Of a stretch of 64,000 nucleotides of DNA, positions 1-7,730 are shown in pieces. The first letter of the stretch is position 1, and each line of letters begins with the position of its first letter. Location: NCBI RefSeq assembly GCF_018139985.1, contig NZ_JAGSOU010000003.1:1-64000 (forward strand), written 5' to 3'. Under the pieces are notes generated by a model. That model did not search any database and had not been told where the DNA came from. It saw nothing but the letters and a program-made list of their open reading frames with translations. The translations under genes were made by a program, and so were the position numbers. Source of the stretch: Actibacterium sp. MT2.3-13A (GTDB taxonomy: Bacteria; Pseudomonadota; Alphaproteobacteria; Rhodobacterales; Rhodobacteraceae).

Positions 1-99
1 AATCTGCGCCTCGGTGAAACGGCTCTTTCGCATTCGTCTGCTCCTTCAGGGTTGAGCAGACTCTACATCATGGTGCGGGACTTCGTGGGGGGCAGGTCA
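1..99 (-). mobile_element. End of an IS3-family insertion sequence with start of its orfA (partial)
   Basis: On the minus strand a start codon at 33 opens a frame reading MRKSRFTEAQI, the typical first residues of the OrfA transposase (HTH protein) of IS3-family elements. An AAGGAG ribosome binding site lies at 46-41. The terminus reads TGACCTGCCCCCC starting at 99, and the TG start agrees with the TG...CA ends of this family. The rest of the element lies left of the window, so neither the second inverted repeat nor the target duplication can be checked. The insertion has removed the start of the coding region that follows. Confidence 0.75.
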
Positions 100-100
100 C

Positions 101-664
101 TGCCGTTGCGAGGCTGTTCCCTTCGTCGCTGGCGAGACGGAGTTCGGATTTCACGAGTTCACCACGAGCCTCGCGTCGAGCTATGATCGGTGGACCAACC
201 GCGATTTCGTTCGCCACTACTACAATGGCGGCGGGCGCGCGGTCACCCTGCTGGAGACCGGACACCTGCGAGAGATTGCCGAGCAATACGCCTATGGCGA
301 TGGGGCCGAGGGCGCGTTCCGTCGCTTCGCGGACCAGATCGCGAATGAAGCGCGCGCGTCGGGCGCGGGGTCGCTCAGCTACGACTTCGGCGCTCCGTAT
401 GATTTCGGTGATGTCGCATTCTCGCATGGCGACGGTGTGGTTCGCGGAAGCTTCGTCGGTCGTGTCGACGACCGTGGCGCGATGCTTCGGATCACCGGCG
501 AGACCACCTTCGAGTTCGGCGATATTTTCGAGGATCCGCTTGACATCGGCATCGAGGCCGGCGGCACGCCATATCCGATCACCGGCAACTGGACGGCGCG
601 TTTCTCCGCCGAGGTGATGAAGGACGCCGGTAGGAGCGAGTACGGCGGGGTCGGTGGGCGGTGA
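101..664 (+). pseudogene. 5'-truncated coding region of unknown function, interrupted by the IS
   Basis: The frame is open from the IS edge to a TGA at 662-664 and gives about 187 residues, but it has no plausible start codon for its first part, so the 5' end was lost or separated by the insertion. The protein text is coherent: it contains HYYNGGGRAV, an acidic/aromatic stretch, and near the C-terminus DPLDIG followed by GGTPYPITGNW. I cannot name the family. The stop overlaps the GTG of the next gene (GTGA), which suggests the two were translationally coupled. A C-terminal toxin domain paired with a membrane-anchored partner is possible, but nothing here proves it. Confidence 0.6.
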
Positions 665-1215
665 CATCCAGGGCGCGATCTCTCACGGGCGCGCTTGCCC
701 GATACGCGCTGCTCGGACTGACCGGGTTGATCCTCCTCTGGGCATTGGTCGCCGGTGCGCGGTGGGCGACGAGCTTTCAAGAATCCGTGACACTGCCGAG
801 TGGGATGCAGTTGGGCCGAGAGTTCGACTGGAACCGCTACGGCCGCTGGGATCTGTTCGCGACGAACGGCAGAACCCGGCTCGCGCGCGATGTGGAGTTC
901 GTCTGCTTCAACGACCGCTATGCTTTCGTGAAGTCATACGACCGTGGGTCCACTGGCCTATACGACGCCGAGACCGACAGCAGGGTGCCACTGGACTACT
1001 CTGAAGCGATGGAAGTCAGCGGCCTCAGCAAGCCTGGTGAGGGCTGCGACGGATACTATACGGGCTGGGTCGGACCGGGTCTTCTGCTTGACGACGGGCG
1101 CCCACCTTTCGTTCCGCCGTGCGCATGGGGAAACGTCGAGAACGAGGCGCTGCGCGACCGGGCGTGGTTCGAGCGCCCCTGTCGGCCGGCCCCGTGGCCT
1201 CCGGAGCGGCAATGA
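661..1215 (+). CDS. Hypothetical single-pass membrane protein
   Basis: 184 residues starting with GTG, overlapping the previous stop by GTGA. Residues 13-33 or so form one hydrophobic segment (ALLGLTGLILLWALVAGA) after a short arginine-containing N-terminus, so the remaining ~145 residues are probably outside the cytoplasm. That domain has four cysteines and is rich in Trp and Tyr. No family is recognised. Its coupling to the truncated gene upstream, on the edge of an integrated element, would suit a protective partner protein or a small envelope protein. Both are guesses. Confidence 0.6.
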   Translation: MTSRARSLTGALARYALLGLTGLILLWALVAGARWATSFQESVTLPSGMQLGREFDWNRYGRWDLFATNGRTRLARDVEFVCFNDRYAFVKSYDRGSTGLYDAETDSRVPLDYSEAMEVSGLSKPGEGCDGYYTGWVGPGLLLDDGRPPFVPPCAWGNVENEALRDRAWFERPCRPAPWPPERQ

Positions 1216-1224
1216 TTGCGCAAG

Positions 1225-1244
1225 AGATCGGATTCCCGATCTTT
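1225..1244 (+). terminator. Candidate terminator after the small membrane protein gene
   Basis: A perfect 7-bp stem (AGATCGG / CCGATCT) with a 4-base loop begins 10 bases after the stop codon and is followed by only two further T residues. The U tract is weak, so termination may be partial. Confidence 0.4.
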
Positions 1245-1349
1245 CCCAATGGTTTGCGTCTGTTCCGTGCGACACGTGGATGACGTTGCGAGCCCGAAAT
1301 CCGTCTAAACCTTTGATTTTGAAAAGCTATTCAAACCCTCTTGCGTTGC

Positions 1350-1394
1350 CTCATAACCTGAAGGTCGTAGGTTCAAATCCCACCCCCGCAACCA
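1350..1394 (+). repeat. 3' half of initiator tRNA-Met(CAU): probable attachment site (attR) of an integrated element
   Basis: The sequence runs from the anticodon loop (CTCATAACC) through the T arm (GGTTCAAATCC) to the acceptor 3' strand CCCCCGCAACCA. It therefore matches the 3' half of bacterial initiator tRNA-Met including the encoded CCA. The 5' half is absent, since the preceding bases do not form a D arm or the matching acceptor strand, so this is not a functional tRNA. Such 3' fragments are left at the distal end of islands whose integrase recombines into a tRNA gene. The orientation places the intact tRNA, and therefore the element, to the left of this point. One T-stem pair is mismatched (A-C). 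Confidence 0.8.
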
Positions 1395-1424
1395 ATACTG
1401 CCAAGAAATATCAACGACTTGCGA

Positions 1425-1444
1425 GCCGCCCATGGGCGGCTTCT
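1425..1444 (+). terminator. Intrinsic terminator downstream of the tRNA fragment
   Basis: GCCGCC-CATG-GGCGGC forms a perfect 6-bp stem, followed by TTCTT. It lies 30 bases after the CCA, where the native terminator of the tRNA-Met gene would sit. This fits the idea that the bases right of 1394 are the original chromosomal flank of that tRNA. Confidence 0.55.
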
Positions 1445-1672
1445 TGCGTTGCGTTAATCCCCCTGGAAGCACTGTGGAGGCAACTGAAGCGCAATGAACG
1501 GCGTGGCGGAAGGGCAGCTGCGCTGGAGCGCCGGGAGCGTCTCTTCGGTAACTCCTTCCAGCTGTCACAAAGTGGTCTTCACCCTTGCCGCAGAATTTTT
1601 TGCCCGGCGCTTTGTGAGACGCGCCTGGTCCGCTAGTAGTGGAAGTTCCTCCGAGATGAACTGGAAATCAAC

Positions 1673-2359
1673 ATGAACATATCCCCCAGCCATTGGACCA
1701 GATTGGTTGTGGTTTATCTCCTGATCCCGCTGATCTTAATGATATGTGGCGGCGACCCAGGTTGGTGGCAGGCGTGGCTTTATTCTCTCCTGATCGTTGC
1801 GGCAGGCATCGGGGGGCGCATGTGGGCGGAACAGCGACATCCCGGACTGACGGCCGAACGACAGAATATTGAAAATATCCGAAACGCAAAAACCTGGGAC
1901 AAAGTGCTCGCTCCACTGATGGCGGTGAGTATCGTATTCCCCTTGGTCATTGTGGCAGGGCTGGACCACCGCTTTGATTTGTCTCCCGAATTTCCGCTAT
2001 GGCTAAATGTCATTGGCTTCATCGTGATCTTACTCGGATACGCTTTCGCTGTATGGGCAGTGGTAGAGAACCGCTTTTTCTACAGCGTGGTGATCGTTCG
2101 GACGGATCGAGGGCATGTGGTGTGTGACAGTGGTCCGTACCGGATTGTGCGGCATCCGGGTTATGCTGGAAATATCTTTCCACTGTTCGGAATTGTTCTT
2201 GCTCTGGGTTCGGTATGGACACTGATTCCTGCGGTGGTGGCGTCAATCATCTCGGTATTGAGAACGGTACTTGAGGACCGGACTTTGCAGGAGGAGTTGC
2301 CGGGCTATCGAGATTACGCGCGTCGCGTGCGCTATCGGTTGGTTCCGGGGATATTCTGA
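1673..2359 (+). CDS. Isoprenylcysteine carboxyl methyltransferase (ICMT/PEMT-like) family membrane protein
   Basis: 228 residues with about five hydrophobic segments (near 12-30, 35-50, 80-100, 112-135 and 165-200). The signature GPYRIVRHPGYAGNI is followed by E-D-x4-EE and the tail PGYRDYARRVRYRLVPGIF, which is the S-adenosylmethionine/cofactor-binding C-terminal pattern of bacterial ICMT-like methyltransferases. In bacteria these enzymes methylate small molecules or lipids, and the substrate here is unknown. The gene is monocistronic, just right of the island junction. Its codons are less GC-biased than those of the neighbours on its right, so it may have come from elsewhere. Confidence 0.8.
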   Translation: MNISPSHWTRLVVVYLLIPLILMICGGDPGWWQAWLYSLLIVAAGIGGRMWAEQRHPGLTAERQNIENIRNAKTWDKVLAPLMAVSIVFPLVIVAGLDHRFDLSPEFPLWLNVIGFIVILLGYAFAVWAVVENRFFYSVVIVRTDRGHVVCDSGPYRIVRHPGYAGNIFPLFGIVLALGSVWTLIPAVVASIISVLRTVLEDRTLQEELPGYRDYARRVRYRLVPGIF

Positions 2360-2704
2360 GCGTGGTGCCAGACAGGTCTCGGCAAGGAAAGTGATGCCGT
2401 CCCTTATGGCTGAACCGCGACCGGCCCGAAGCCGGGTTGACTTGCGCCCGCAAAACCCCCATGTGAGGCACTGTTCCGTCTACTGACGCGTGAGCAGGCC
2501 CGGCCAGATGGCCCGGGCAGGATGGATCGGACAGTCACAGGATCCCAGATCACGCAGGGTCCCGGCGTCTTGACGGCTCAGAGGCAATCCGGCCCGGGGC
2601 CAGAGCAGGGCGCGAAACCCTTGCGACCGCGACTTCAACCAAAAATGCGGTTCAGCAGTTTGTGCGGATGCCCGTGGGCCCGCACATGGAAGGATATTTC
2701 CCAA
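2360..2704. other. Intergenic / probable 5' leader of the DEAD-box helicase gene
   Basis: 345 bases. A short hairpin (GCCCGG at 2498-2503 with CCGGGC at 2513-2518) could terminate the upstream gene. The rest is probably promoter and long leader of the helicase gene. The frame of the helicase stays open upstream to 2522, but the protein text there (GCPWART and so on) does not look like helicase. Confidence 0.4.
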
Positions 2705-3910
2705 GTGGAATTCGACATGATGGGGCTTGGGCCCCGAATCGTGGCCAAACTGGCCGAACAGGGGATCACCAGCCCCACCCCGATCCAGCAAAAGGCCATC
2801 CCGGAGGCCATGAAGGGCCGCGACGTGATGGGCATCGCTCAGACCGGCACCGGAAAGACCGCGGCCTTTGGCCTGCCGCTCATTCACATGCTGACCAAGA
2901 CCGGCACCAGCCCCGATCCGAAAAGCGTGCGCGGCCTGATCCTCGCGCCCACGCGCGAACTGGCCAAGCAGATCCTGGACAACCTCCGGGCCTATTCGGA
3001 GGGCACGCATCTCAAGATCGGTCTCGTGGTCGGCGGCGCCTCGATCAACCCCCAGATCCACCGGCTGCAAAAGGGCACCGACCTGCTGGTCGCCACGCCG
3101 GGCCGCCTGATCGACCTGCTCGACCGCAAGGCCGTGCGTCTCGACCAGACGCGCTTCCTGGTGCTCGACGAGGCCGACCAGATGCTCGATCTCGGCTTCA
3201 TTCACGCGCTGCGGCGCATCGCGCCGCTGCTGCCCAAACAGCGGCAGACGATGCTGTTCTCGGCCACCATGCCGAAACAGATGACCGAGATCGCCGGGGC
3301 CTACCTGACCGACCCGGTGCGGATCGAGGTGGCGCCTCCGGGCAAACCGGCCGAGAAGATCGACCAGAGCGTCTATTTCGTTGAGCAATCCGCCAAGCCG
3401 GCACTGCTGATCGAGTTTCTCGACACCCACCGCGACGAGCTTGCGCTGGTCTTCGCCCGCACCAAGCACGGCGCGGAGCGTCTGATGAAGGCGGTCGAAC
3501 GGGCCGGTTTCGCGGCCGGTTCCATCCACGGCAACAAATCCCAGGGCCAGCGCGATCGCGCCCTGCGGGCCTTCCGCGAGGGGGAGCTTCGGGTGCTGGT
3601 GGCCACGGATGTGGCCGCGCGCGGCCTGGACATTCCCGACGTGCGCCACGTCTACAACTACGACCTACCGAACGTGCCCGACAACTATGTCCACCGCATC
3701 GGCCGGACCGCGCGGGCCGGGCGCGACGGGCGGGCGATCGCCTTCTGCGCGCCGCCCGAGATGTCCGAGTTGCGCTCGATCGAAAAGACCATGGGTCGCA
3801 AGATCCCGGTGCGCGGCGGTGAATGCTGGGAGCCGGTGCGGGAGCAGGCCCCGAAGGCCCCCTCCAAGCGCCGCCGCTCGCGCCGCCCGGCGAAGCGGAT
3901 CGCCGCCTGA
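2705..3910 (+). CDS. DEAD-box ATP-dependent RNA helicase (RhlE-like)
   Basis: 401 residues from GTG at 2705, chosen because GGAAGGA lies 10 bases upstream and the protein then starts just before the family Q-motif (GITSPTPIQ, residues 20-28). In-frame starts further upstream add non-homologous sequence. Domain 1 has Walker A AQTGTGKT (45-52), PTREL, TPGR, VLDEAD (153-158) and SAT (186-188). Domain 2 has VFARTKHGAERL, ATDVAARGLD and HRIGRTARAGR. The C-terminus is a basic tail (KRRRSRRPAKR) likely to grip RNA. It is an RNA-dependent ATPase for unwinding in ribosome assembly or mRNA decay. It lies beside an RNA-repair regulon but has no FNR box of its own. Confidence 0.93.
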   Translation: MEFDMMGLGPRIVAKLAEQGITSPTPIQQKAIPEAMKGRDVMGIAQTGTGKTAAFGLPLIHMLTKTGTSPDPKSVRGLILAPTRELAKQILDNLRAYSEGTHLKIGLVVGGASINPQIHRLQKGTDLLVATPGRLIDLLDRKAVRLDQTRFLVLDEADQMLDLGFIHALRRIAPLLPKQRQTMLFSATMPKQMTEIAGAYLTDPVRIEVAPPGKPAEKIDQSVYFVEQSAKPALLIEFLDTHRDELALVFARTKHGAERLMKAVERAGFAAGSIHGNKSQGQRDRALRAFREGELRVLVATDVAARGLDIPDVRHVYNYDLPNVPDNYVHRIGRTARAGRDGRAIAFCAPPEMSELRSIEKTMGRKIPVRGGECWEPVREQAPKAPSKRRRSRRPAKRIAA

Positions 3911-3980
3911 GACTGACCCGCGGCCCGGGCGCGCCCTGCGTCCGGACCGCGGCACTTCCCGCGCCCGGCGTCCGCGCCGG

Positions 3981-4022
3981 TTGAGCCATGTCAATGCGCG
4001 CCGCCCCCGCCCGGCGTATTGG
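3981..4022 (+). promoter_or_regulatory. FNR/CRP-family box and -10 for the nitroreductase-rtcA-THUMP-amrS unit
   Basis: TTGAGCCATGTCAA (3981-3994) matches the FNR-type TTGA-N6-TCAA half-sites exactly. A -10-like TATTGG (4017-4022) places transcription start near 4029, so the box is centred at about -41.5, the class II activator position. The same 14-mer recurs at 13377-13390. Which regulator of the FNR/DNR/CRP family binds cannot be told from sequence. Confidence 0.7.
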
Positions 4023-4090
4023 AAGATCCGGTTTCACCCCGTCCCGCCGCCTCCGCGCCGCGGGCGCCCGAGATCGAGGTTGCGGCGCAT

Positions 4091-4705
4091 ATGGCTTCTG
4101 ACCCGACACCGCTGATCGCGCTGCCCGCCCCCGACGGGGAGGGGCGGCTGACGCTCGAACGGGCGATCGGCCGGCGCCGCTCGATCAGGGCGTTTGGCGG
4201 CGGACCGGTGCCACTGGCCGGGATCGGACAGATCCTCTGGGCGGGGCAGGGCGTCACCGGGGCGGAGGGGCTGCGCGCCGTGCCTTCGGCGGGGGCGCTG
4301 CATCCGCTCGAACTCCATGCCGTGACGGCGGGCGGCGCGGATCTCGACGCCGGCATCTATCGTTATCTTTCGGCACGCCATGCCCTCCGGCCGGTGGCGG
4401 GGGGCGATTTCCGCGCCGGCTTCGCGATGGCCGCATTCGGGCAGGACTGGGTGCGGCGCGCCGGCCTGATCGTGATCGTTGCCGCGGTGCCCGCGCGGGT
4501 GACCGGGAAATACGGCGAACGCGGCCGCCGCTACATTGCCATCGAGGCCGGCCATTGCGCGCAGAACATCTGTCTGCAGGCCACGGCCCGCGGGCTGGGG
4601 GCGACCGAGCTGGGCGCCTTCGGCGACGCGGCGCTTTCGGGACTGCTGCACCTGCCGGAGGGCGAAGAGCCCGTGACCAGCGTGGTGATCGGCCAGCCCG
4701 GCTGA
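4091..4705 (+). CDS. Nitroreductase / SagB-type FMN-dependent oxidoreductase family protein
   Basis: 204 residues from ATG 4091, with a GAGGT ribosome site 9 bases upstream. Earlier in-frame starts lie before or at the predicted transcription start and are unlikely. RRSIRAF (near 29-35) and PSAGALHPLELHAV (near 67-80) are the FMN-binding and active-site segments of the SagB/ThcOx branch of nitroreductases. The C-terminal part includes AGHCAQNICLQATARGLGATELG. It should be a cytoplasmic NAD(P)H-linked flavoenzyme whose substrate is unknown. It is the first gene after FNR-like box 1 and is followed by rtcA after 59 bases, so low-oxygen induction is likely. Confidence 0.85.
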   Translation: MASDPTPLIALPAPDGEGRLTLERAIGRRRSIRAFGGGPVPLAGIGQILWAGQGVTGAEGLRAVPSAGALHPLELHAVTAGGADLDAGIYRYLSARHALRPVAGGDFRAGFAMAAFGQDWVRRAGLIVIVAAVPARVTGKYGERGRRYIAIEAGHCAQNICLQATARGLGATELGAFGDAALSGLLHLPEGEEPVTSVVIGQPG

Positions 4706-4764
4706 ACGATCCGGCGCCTTGCCCAGGGGGCGCGCGGGGACGGGTCAAATTCGGGGAGGGAGGC

Positions 4765-5850
4765 ATGCGGAAGCCACGACAGTCGGTCGCCATCGACGGA
4801 TCCCATGGCGAGGGCGGCGGCCAGATCCTCCGCACCGCGTTGGGCCTTTCCGCGATCACCGGCCGCCCCCTGCGCATCGAACGCATTCGCGCCGACCGCC
4901 GCAACCCGGGGCTGGCCGCGCAGCACCTGGCAAGCGTGCGGGCCGTCGCCGCGATCTGCGACGCCGCGCTGGAGGGAGACGCGATCGCCTCACAGGAGCT
5001 GGATTTTACCCCCCGCGCGGCGCCTCGCGCGGCGGAGTATGCGGTCGATGTGGCCACGCTGCGCGCGGGCGGCAGCGCCGGATCGGCGGTGCTGATCCTG
5101 CAGGCGATGCTTCTGCCGCTGAGCTTCGCAGCGGGCGCCTCCAGCCTGACGCTGCGCGGCGGCACCCATGTCCCCTGGAGCCCGCCCTTCGACTATGCCC
5201 ACGAGGTCTGGCTGCCGGCGCTGGCGCGGATGGGGCTGCGGGCCCGCATCCGGCTGCGGCGCAGCGGCTGGTATCCGGCCGGCGGCGGCGAGATCGCGGC
5301 CCGGATCGAGGGGCGCGCGGACCCGCAGATCGCCGGGCTGGGCTGGGCGGAGCGCGGCCCTCTCGTGCAGATCACCGGGCGCGCGCTGGTGGCCAACCTC
5401 GACATCGGCATCGCCGAGCGGATGGCGCGGCGCGCCGCGGAGGTGCTGGACGGCCACGCGCCGGACATCTCGCTCCGGCCGGAGCGGATGGAGGCGAGTT
5501 GCGCCGGGGCGGGGCTGTGCCTGACCGCGCATTACGCGGCGGGGCGCGTCGGCTTCAACGCGCTTGGGCGGCGCGGGCGGCCGGCCGAGGCGGTCGCCGA
5601 GGCGGCGGCGCAGGATCTTCTGCGCTTCCACGCTTCGGGCGCCAGCGTGGACGCGCATCTCGCCGACCAGCTGCTGCTGCCGATGGCGCTGGCCACGGCC
5701 CCCTCCGTCTTTCTGTGCCCCGGCGCCACCAGCCATCTGCGCACCAACGCCTGGGTGATCGAGCGTTTCGGCCTGGCGCGGGTGGCGATCGGCGGGCCGA
5801 AGGACGGCCCGGTCAGGGTGAGCGTGCGCCCTGCGTCACCCGGCGGGTGA
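4765..5850 (+). CDS. rtcA: RNA 3'-terminal phosphate cyclase
   Basis: 361 residues from ATG 4765 with GGGAGGGAGG immediately upstream. The enzyme adenylates itself and converts RNA 3'-phosphates to 2',3'-cyclic phosphates. DGSHGEGGGQILRTAL (11-26) is the family N-terminal signature and RNPGL (47-51) is also conserved. HLADQLLLPMAL begins at His298, the motif that carries the nucleophilic His in E. coli RtcA (His309). GATSHLRTN is the C-terminal signature. Unlike the E. coli rtcBA operon, there is no neighbouring rtcR regulator, and rtcB lies 5.6 kb away on the other strand, although both sit behind FNR-like boxes. Confidence 0.95.
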   Translation: MRKPRQSVAIDGSHGEGGGQILRTALGLSAITGRPLRIERIRADRRNPGLAAQHLASVRAVAAICDAALEGDAIASQELDFTPRAAPRAAEYAVDVATLRAGGSAGSAVLILQAMLLPLSFAAGASSLTLRGGTHVPWSPPFDYAHEVWLPALARMGLRARIRLRRSGWYPAGGGEIAARIEGRADPQIAGLGWAERGPLVQITGRALVANLDIGIAERMARRAAEVLDGHAPDISLRPERMEASCAGAGLCLTAHYAAGRVGFNALGRRGRPAEAVAEAAAQDLLRFHASGASVDAHLADQLLLPMALATAPSVFLCPGATSHLRTNAWVIERFGLARVAIGGPKDGPVRVSVRPASPGG

Positions 5851-5919
5851 ACGCGCATGGCGCGGGCATGATCTGTGCCGCCGAGCAGGCCGGCGAGGAT
5901 GCAGAGAGGAGGTGTGGCG

Positions 5920-6459
5920 ATGGGCGCGTGGAATGTGGTGATCACCGTGCGGGAACGGAAATTCGAGACCGCCTGGGCGCATCTGCAAGACTTCGGCAAG
6001 CTGCGGAAGACGGATTACTACAATGTCGTCACCCTGCTGGTCGCCGACCTCTCCGCCTTTCAGGAACGCCTCGCGGCGCTCTGTGCCGAAAGGCCGGATA
6101 TCCTGAATGTCCTGTCGCGCGTCGCCCCGGCGCAGGTGGTCTTCACCTTCCAGACCGCCGAAGAGTTCGACGAAAAGGCCCGCGCGGCCGTGCTGGGCTG
6201 GCTGCCGGATCTGGCCGGCAAGTCTTTCCATGTCCGACTCTACCGCCGCGGCTTCAAGGGGCGGATCCTCTCGCCCGAGGAGGAACGCAGCCTCGACGCG
6301 GCGCTGCTGTCGGGGCTTGCGGCGCGCGGCACCCCCGGGCGCATGGATTTCGAGGACCCGGACATGGTGATCGACGTGGAAACCGTGGGCAACCGGGCGG
6401 GGTTGTCGCTGTGGTCCCGCGCCGATCTCGCGCGATACCCCTTCCTGCGGGTCCGCTAG
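5920..6459 (+). CDS. Stand-alone THUMP-domain protein (putative RNA-binding)
   Basis: 179 residues from ATG 5920, with AGGAGGT 8 bases upstream. Residues ~75-172 read like a THUMP domain: GKSFHVRLYRRGFKG, then SPEEERSLDAAL, then DFEDPDMVIDVETVGNRAGLSLW. THUMP domains bind the acceptor end of tRNA in thiouridine synthases, methyltransferases and deaminases, but no catalytic domain follows here. The N-terminal ~70 residues (VITVRERKFETAWAHL...) are of unknown fold. Its place between rtcA and a radical SAM gene suggests it presents RNA to an enzyme of the same operon. This is inference. Confidence 0.75.
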   Translation: MGAWNVVITVRERKFETAWAHLQDFGKLRKTDYYNVVTLLVADLSAFQERLAALCAERPDILNVLSRVAPAQVVFTFQTAEEFDEKARAAVLGWLPDLAGKSFHVRLYRRGFKGRILSPEEERSLDAALLSGLAARGTPGRMDFEDPDMVIDVETVGNRAGLSLWSRADLARYPFLRVR

Positions 6460-6530
6460 GCCGGGGCAGGGCGCGCGGCCCGGCCGGCACGCCTTATTGA
6501 AACCGGCCATTTCCGCACCATCTGGAGGGC

Positions 6531-7637
6531 ATGAACAAAACGAAAACACACGACCCTGCCGAGCCCATCGAGGGCGCCGCCGGCCGTTACTGGCAGCGCC
6601 TCGGGGATGGCCGCATCCAGTGCGATCTCTGCCCGCGGCTGTGCAAGCTGCGCGAGGGCCAGCGCGGGCTTTGCTTCGTGCGGGCGCGTCAGGGCGACGG
6701 GATCGTGCTGACCACCTACGGGCGCTCCTCCGGCTTCTGCGTCGATCCGATCGAGAAGAAGCCGCTGAACCATTTCCTTCCTGGCACCCCGGTCCTGTCC
6801 TTCGGCACCGCGGGCTGCAACCTGACCTGCAGCTTCTGCCAGAACTGGGACATTTCCAACGCGCGGGCCTTCGACCGGCTGCAGGATCGGGCGTCGCCCG
6901 AGGACATCGTCCGCGCGGCGCAAGAGGCCGGCGCGCGCTCGGTCGCCTTCACCTACAACGACCCGGTGATCTTTCTCGAATACGCGGTGGACGTGGCGGC
7001 GGCCTGCCGCGCGGCCGGGATCAAGACCGTCGCCGTCACCGCCGGCTACATCACGCCCGAACCGCGCCGGGAGTTCTTCGCCGCGATGGACGCGGCAAAC
7101 GTGGACCTCAAGGGCTTCACCGAGGGGTTCTACAGGACGCTCTGCACCGGCCGCCTCGCCCCGGTCCTCGAAACGCTCGAATATATCAGGCATGAAACGG
7201 CGCTGTGGCTGGAGATCACGACCCTTCTGATCCCCGGCAAGAACGACTCCGAGCGTGAGATCGCGGCGCTGAGCGACTGGGTGATGGACAGGCTCGGCCC
7301 CGATGTGCCGCTGCATTTCTCGGCCTTCCACCCCGACTGGCGCATGCGCGACCTGCCCGCGACGCCGCCCGCGACGCTGCGCCGAGCGCGGGAGATCGCC
7401 AGGGCGGCGGGGTTGCGGCATGTCTATACCGGCAACCTGCGGGATCCGGAGGGGCAGGCCACCCGCTGCCACGCCTGCGATGCCCTGCTGATCGGCCGCG
7501 ACGGCTATGCGCTGGCCGCCTGGGCCCTGACCCCCGAGGGAAGCTGCGCCCGTTGCGGCACGGCCTGCGCCGGCCATTTCGAGGCGGAGCCGGGCCGGTG
7601 GGGGAACCGCCGCCAGCCGCTGCGTCTCGGGCGGTGA
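6531..7637 (+). CDS. amrS: AmmeMemoRadiSam system radical SAM enzyme (AmrS-like)
   Basis: 368 residues. The radical SAM cluster motif is C96-N-L-T-C100-S-F-C103 (CxxxCxxC). It is preceded by a cysteine-rich N-terminal segment (CDLCPRLC, then GLC) that also occurs in pyruvate-formate-lyase-activase-like AmrS proteins, and by DPIEKKPLNHFLPG. FTYNDPVIFLEY and VDLKGFTEGFYRTL are family motifs. A C-terminal CHAC...CARC pair may bind zinc. The AMMECR1 and Memo partners that give the system its name are not in the window. It is the last gene of the box-1 unit, and an oxygen-sensitive cluster suits FNR-type control. Function unknown beyond radical SAM chemistry. Confidence 0.85.
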   Translation: MNKTKTHDPAEPIEGAAGRYWQRLGDGRIQCDLCPRLCKLREGQRGLCFVRARQGDGIVLTTYGRSSGFCVDPIEKKPLNHFLPGTPVLSFGTAGCNLTCSFCQNWDISNARAFDRLQDRASPEDIVRAAQEAGARSVAFTYNDPVIFLEYAVDVAAACRAAGIKTVAVTAGYITPEPRREFFAAMDAANVDLKGFTEGFYRTLCTGRLAPVLETLEYIRHETALWLEITTLLIPGKNDSEREIAALSDWVMDRLGPDVPLHFSAFHPDWRMRDLPATPPATLRRAREIARAAGLRHVYTGNLRDPEGQATRCHACDALLIGRDGYALAAWALTPEGSCARCGTACAGHFEAEPGRWGNRRQPLRLGR

Positions 7638-7662
7638 CAGTCCGGGCCCCGCGGCCCGCGGG

Positions 7663-7704
7663 TTGACCGATATCAATGCAGGCGCGTCCGCGCGGGCGTA
7701 GGTT
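7663..7704 (+). promoter_or_regulatory. FNR/CRP-family box and -10 for the SHOCT protein gene
   Basis: TTGACCGATATCAA (7663-7676) is a TTGA-N6-TCAA box. A -10-like TAGGTT (7699-7704) gives a start near 7711, 41.5 bp from the box centre. The coding start is at 7731 with GGAGG upstream. Confidence 0.65.
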
Positions 7705-7730
7705 GCCCGGGCAATCTGTGGAGGATTCTC

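Larger units (their letters stand above)
1216..1672. other. Intergenic junction between the integrated element and the chromosome
   Basis: 457 bases without a convincing gene. It contains a candidate terminator (1225-1244), the tRNA-derived attachment site (1350-1394) and a second terminator (1425-1444). From about 1445 to 1672 I see no feature beyond the leader of the next gene. Its short open frames have no recognisable protein text. Confidence 0.5.

Noticed and set aside
101-664. Colicin M-like lipid II hydrolase domain in the truncated gene
   Set aside because: The DPLDIG segment recalls such proteins, but the D-x-Y-D-x5-H-R catalytic pattern is absent.
1350-1394. Functional tRNA-Met gene
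   Set aside because: The 5' acceptor strand, D arm and 5' anticodon stem are missing; only the 3' half exists.
2480-3649. Long minus-strand open frame opposite the DEAD-box helicase gene
   Set aside because: Its text is His/Arg/Gly-rich low-complexity shadow of a GC-rich gene, while the plus strand has full helicase motifs.
4719-6500. 593-residue plus-strand frame across rtcA and the THUMP gene
   Set aside because: Arg/Gly/Ala-rich shadow in another frame; the real genes carry recognised motifs and ribosome sites.
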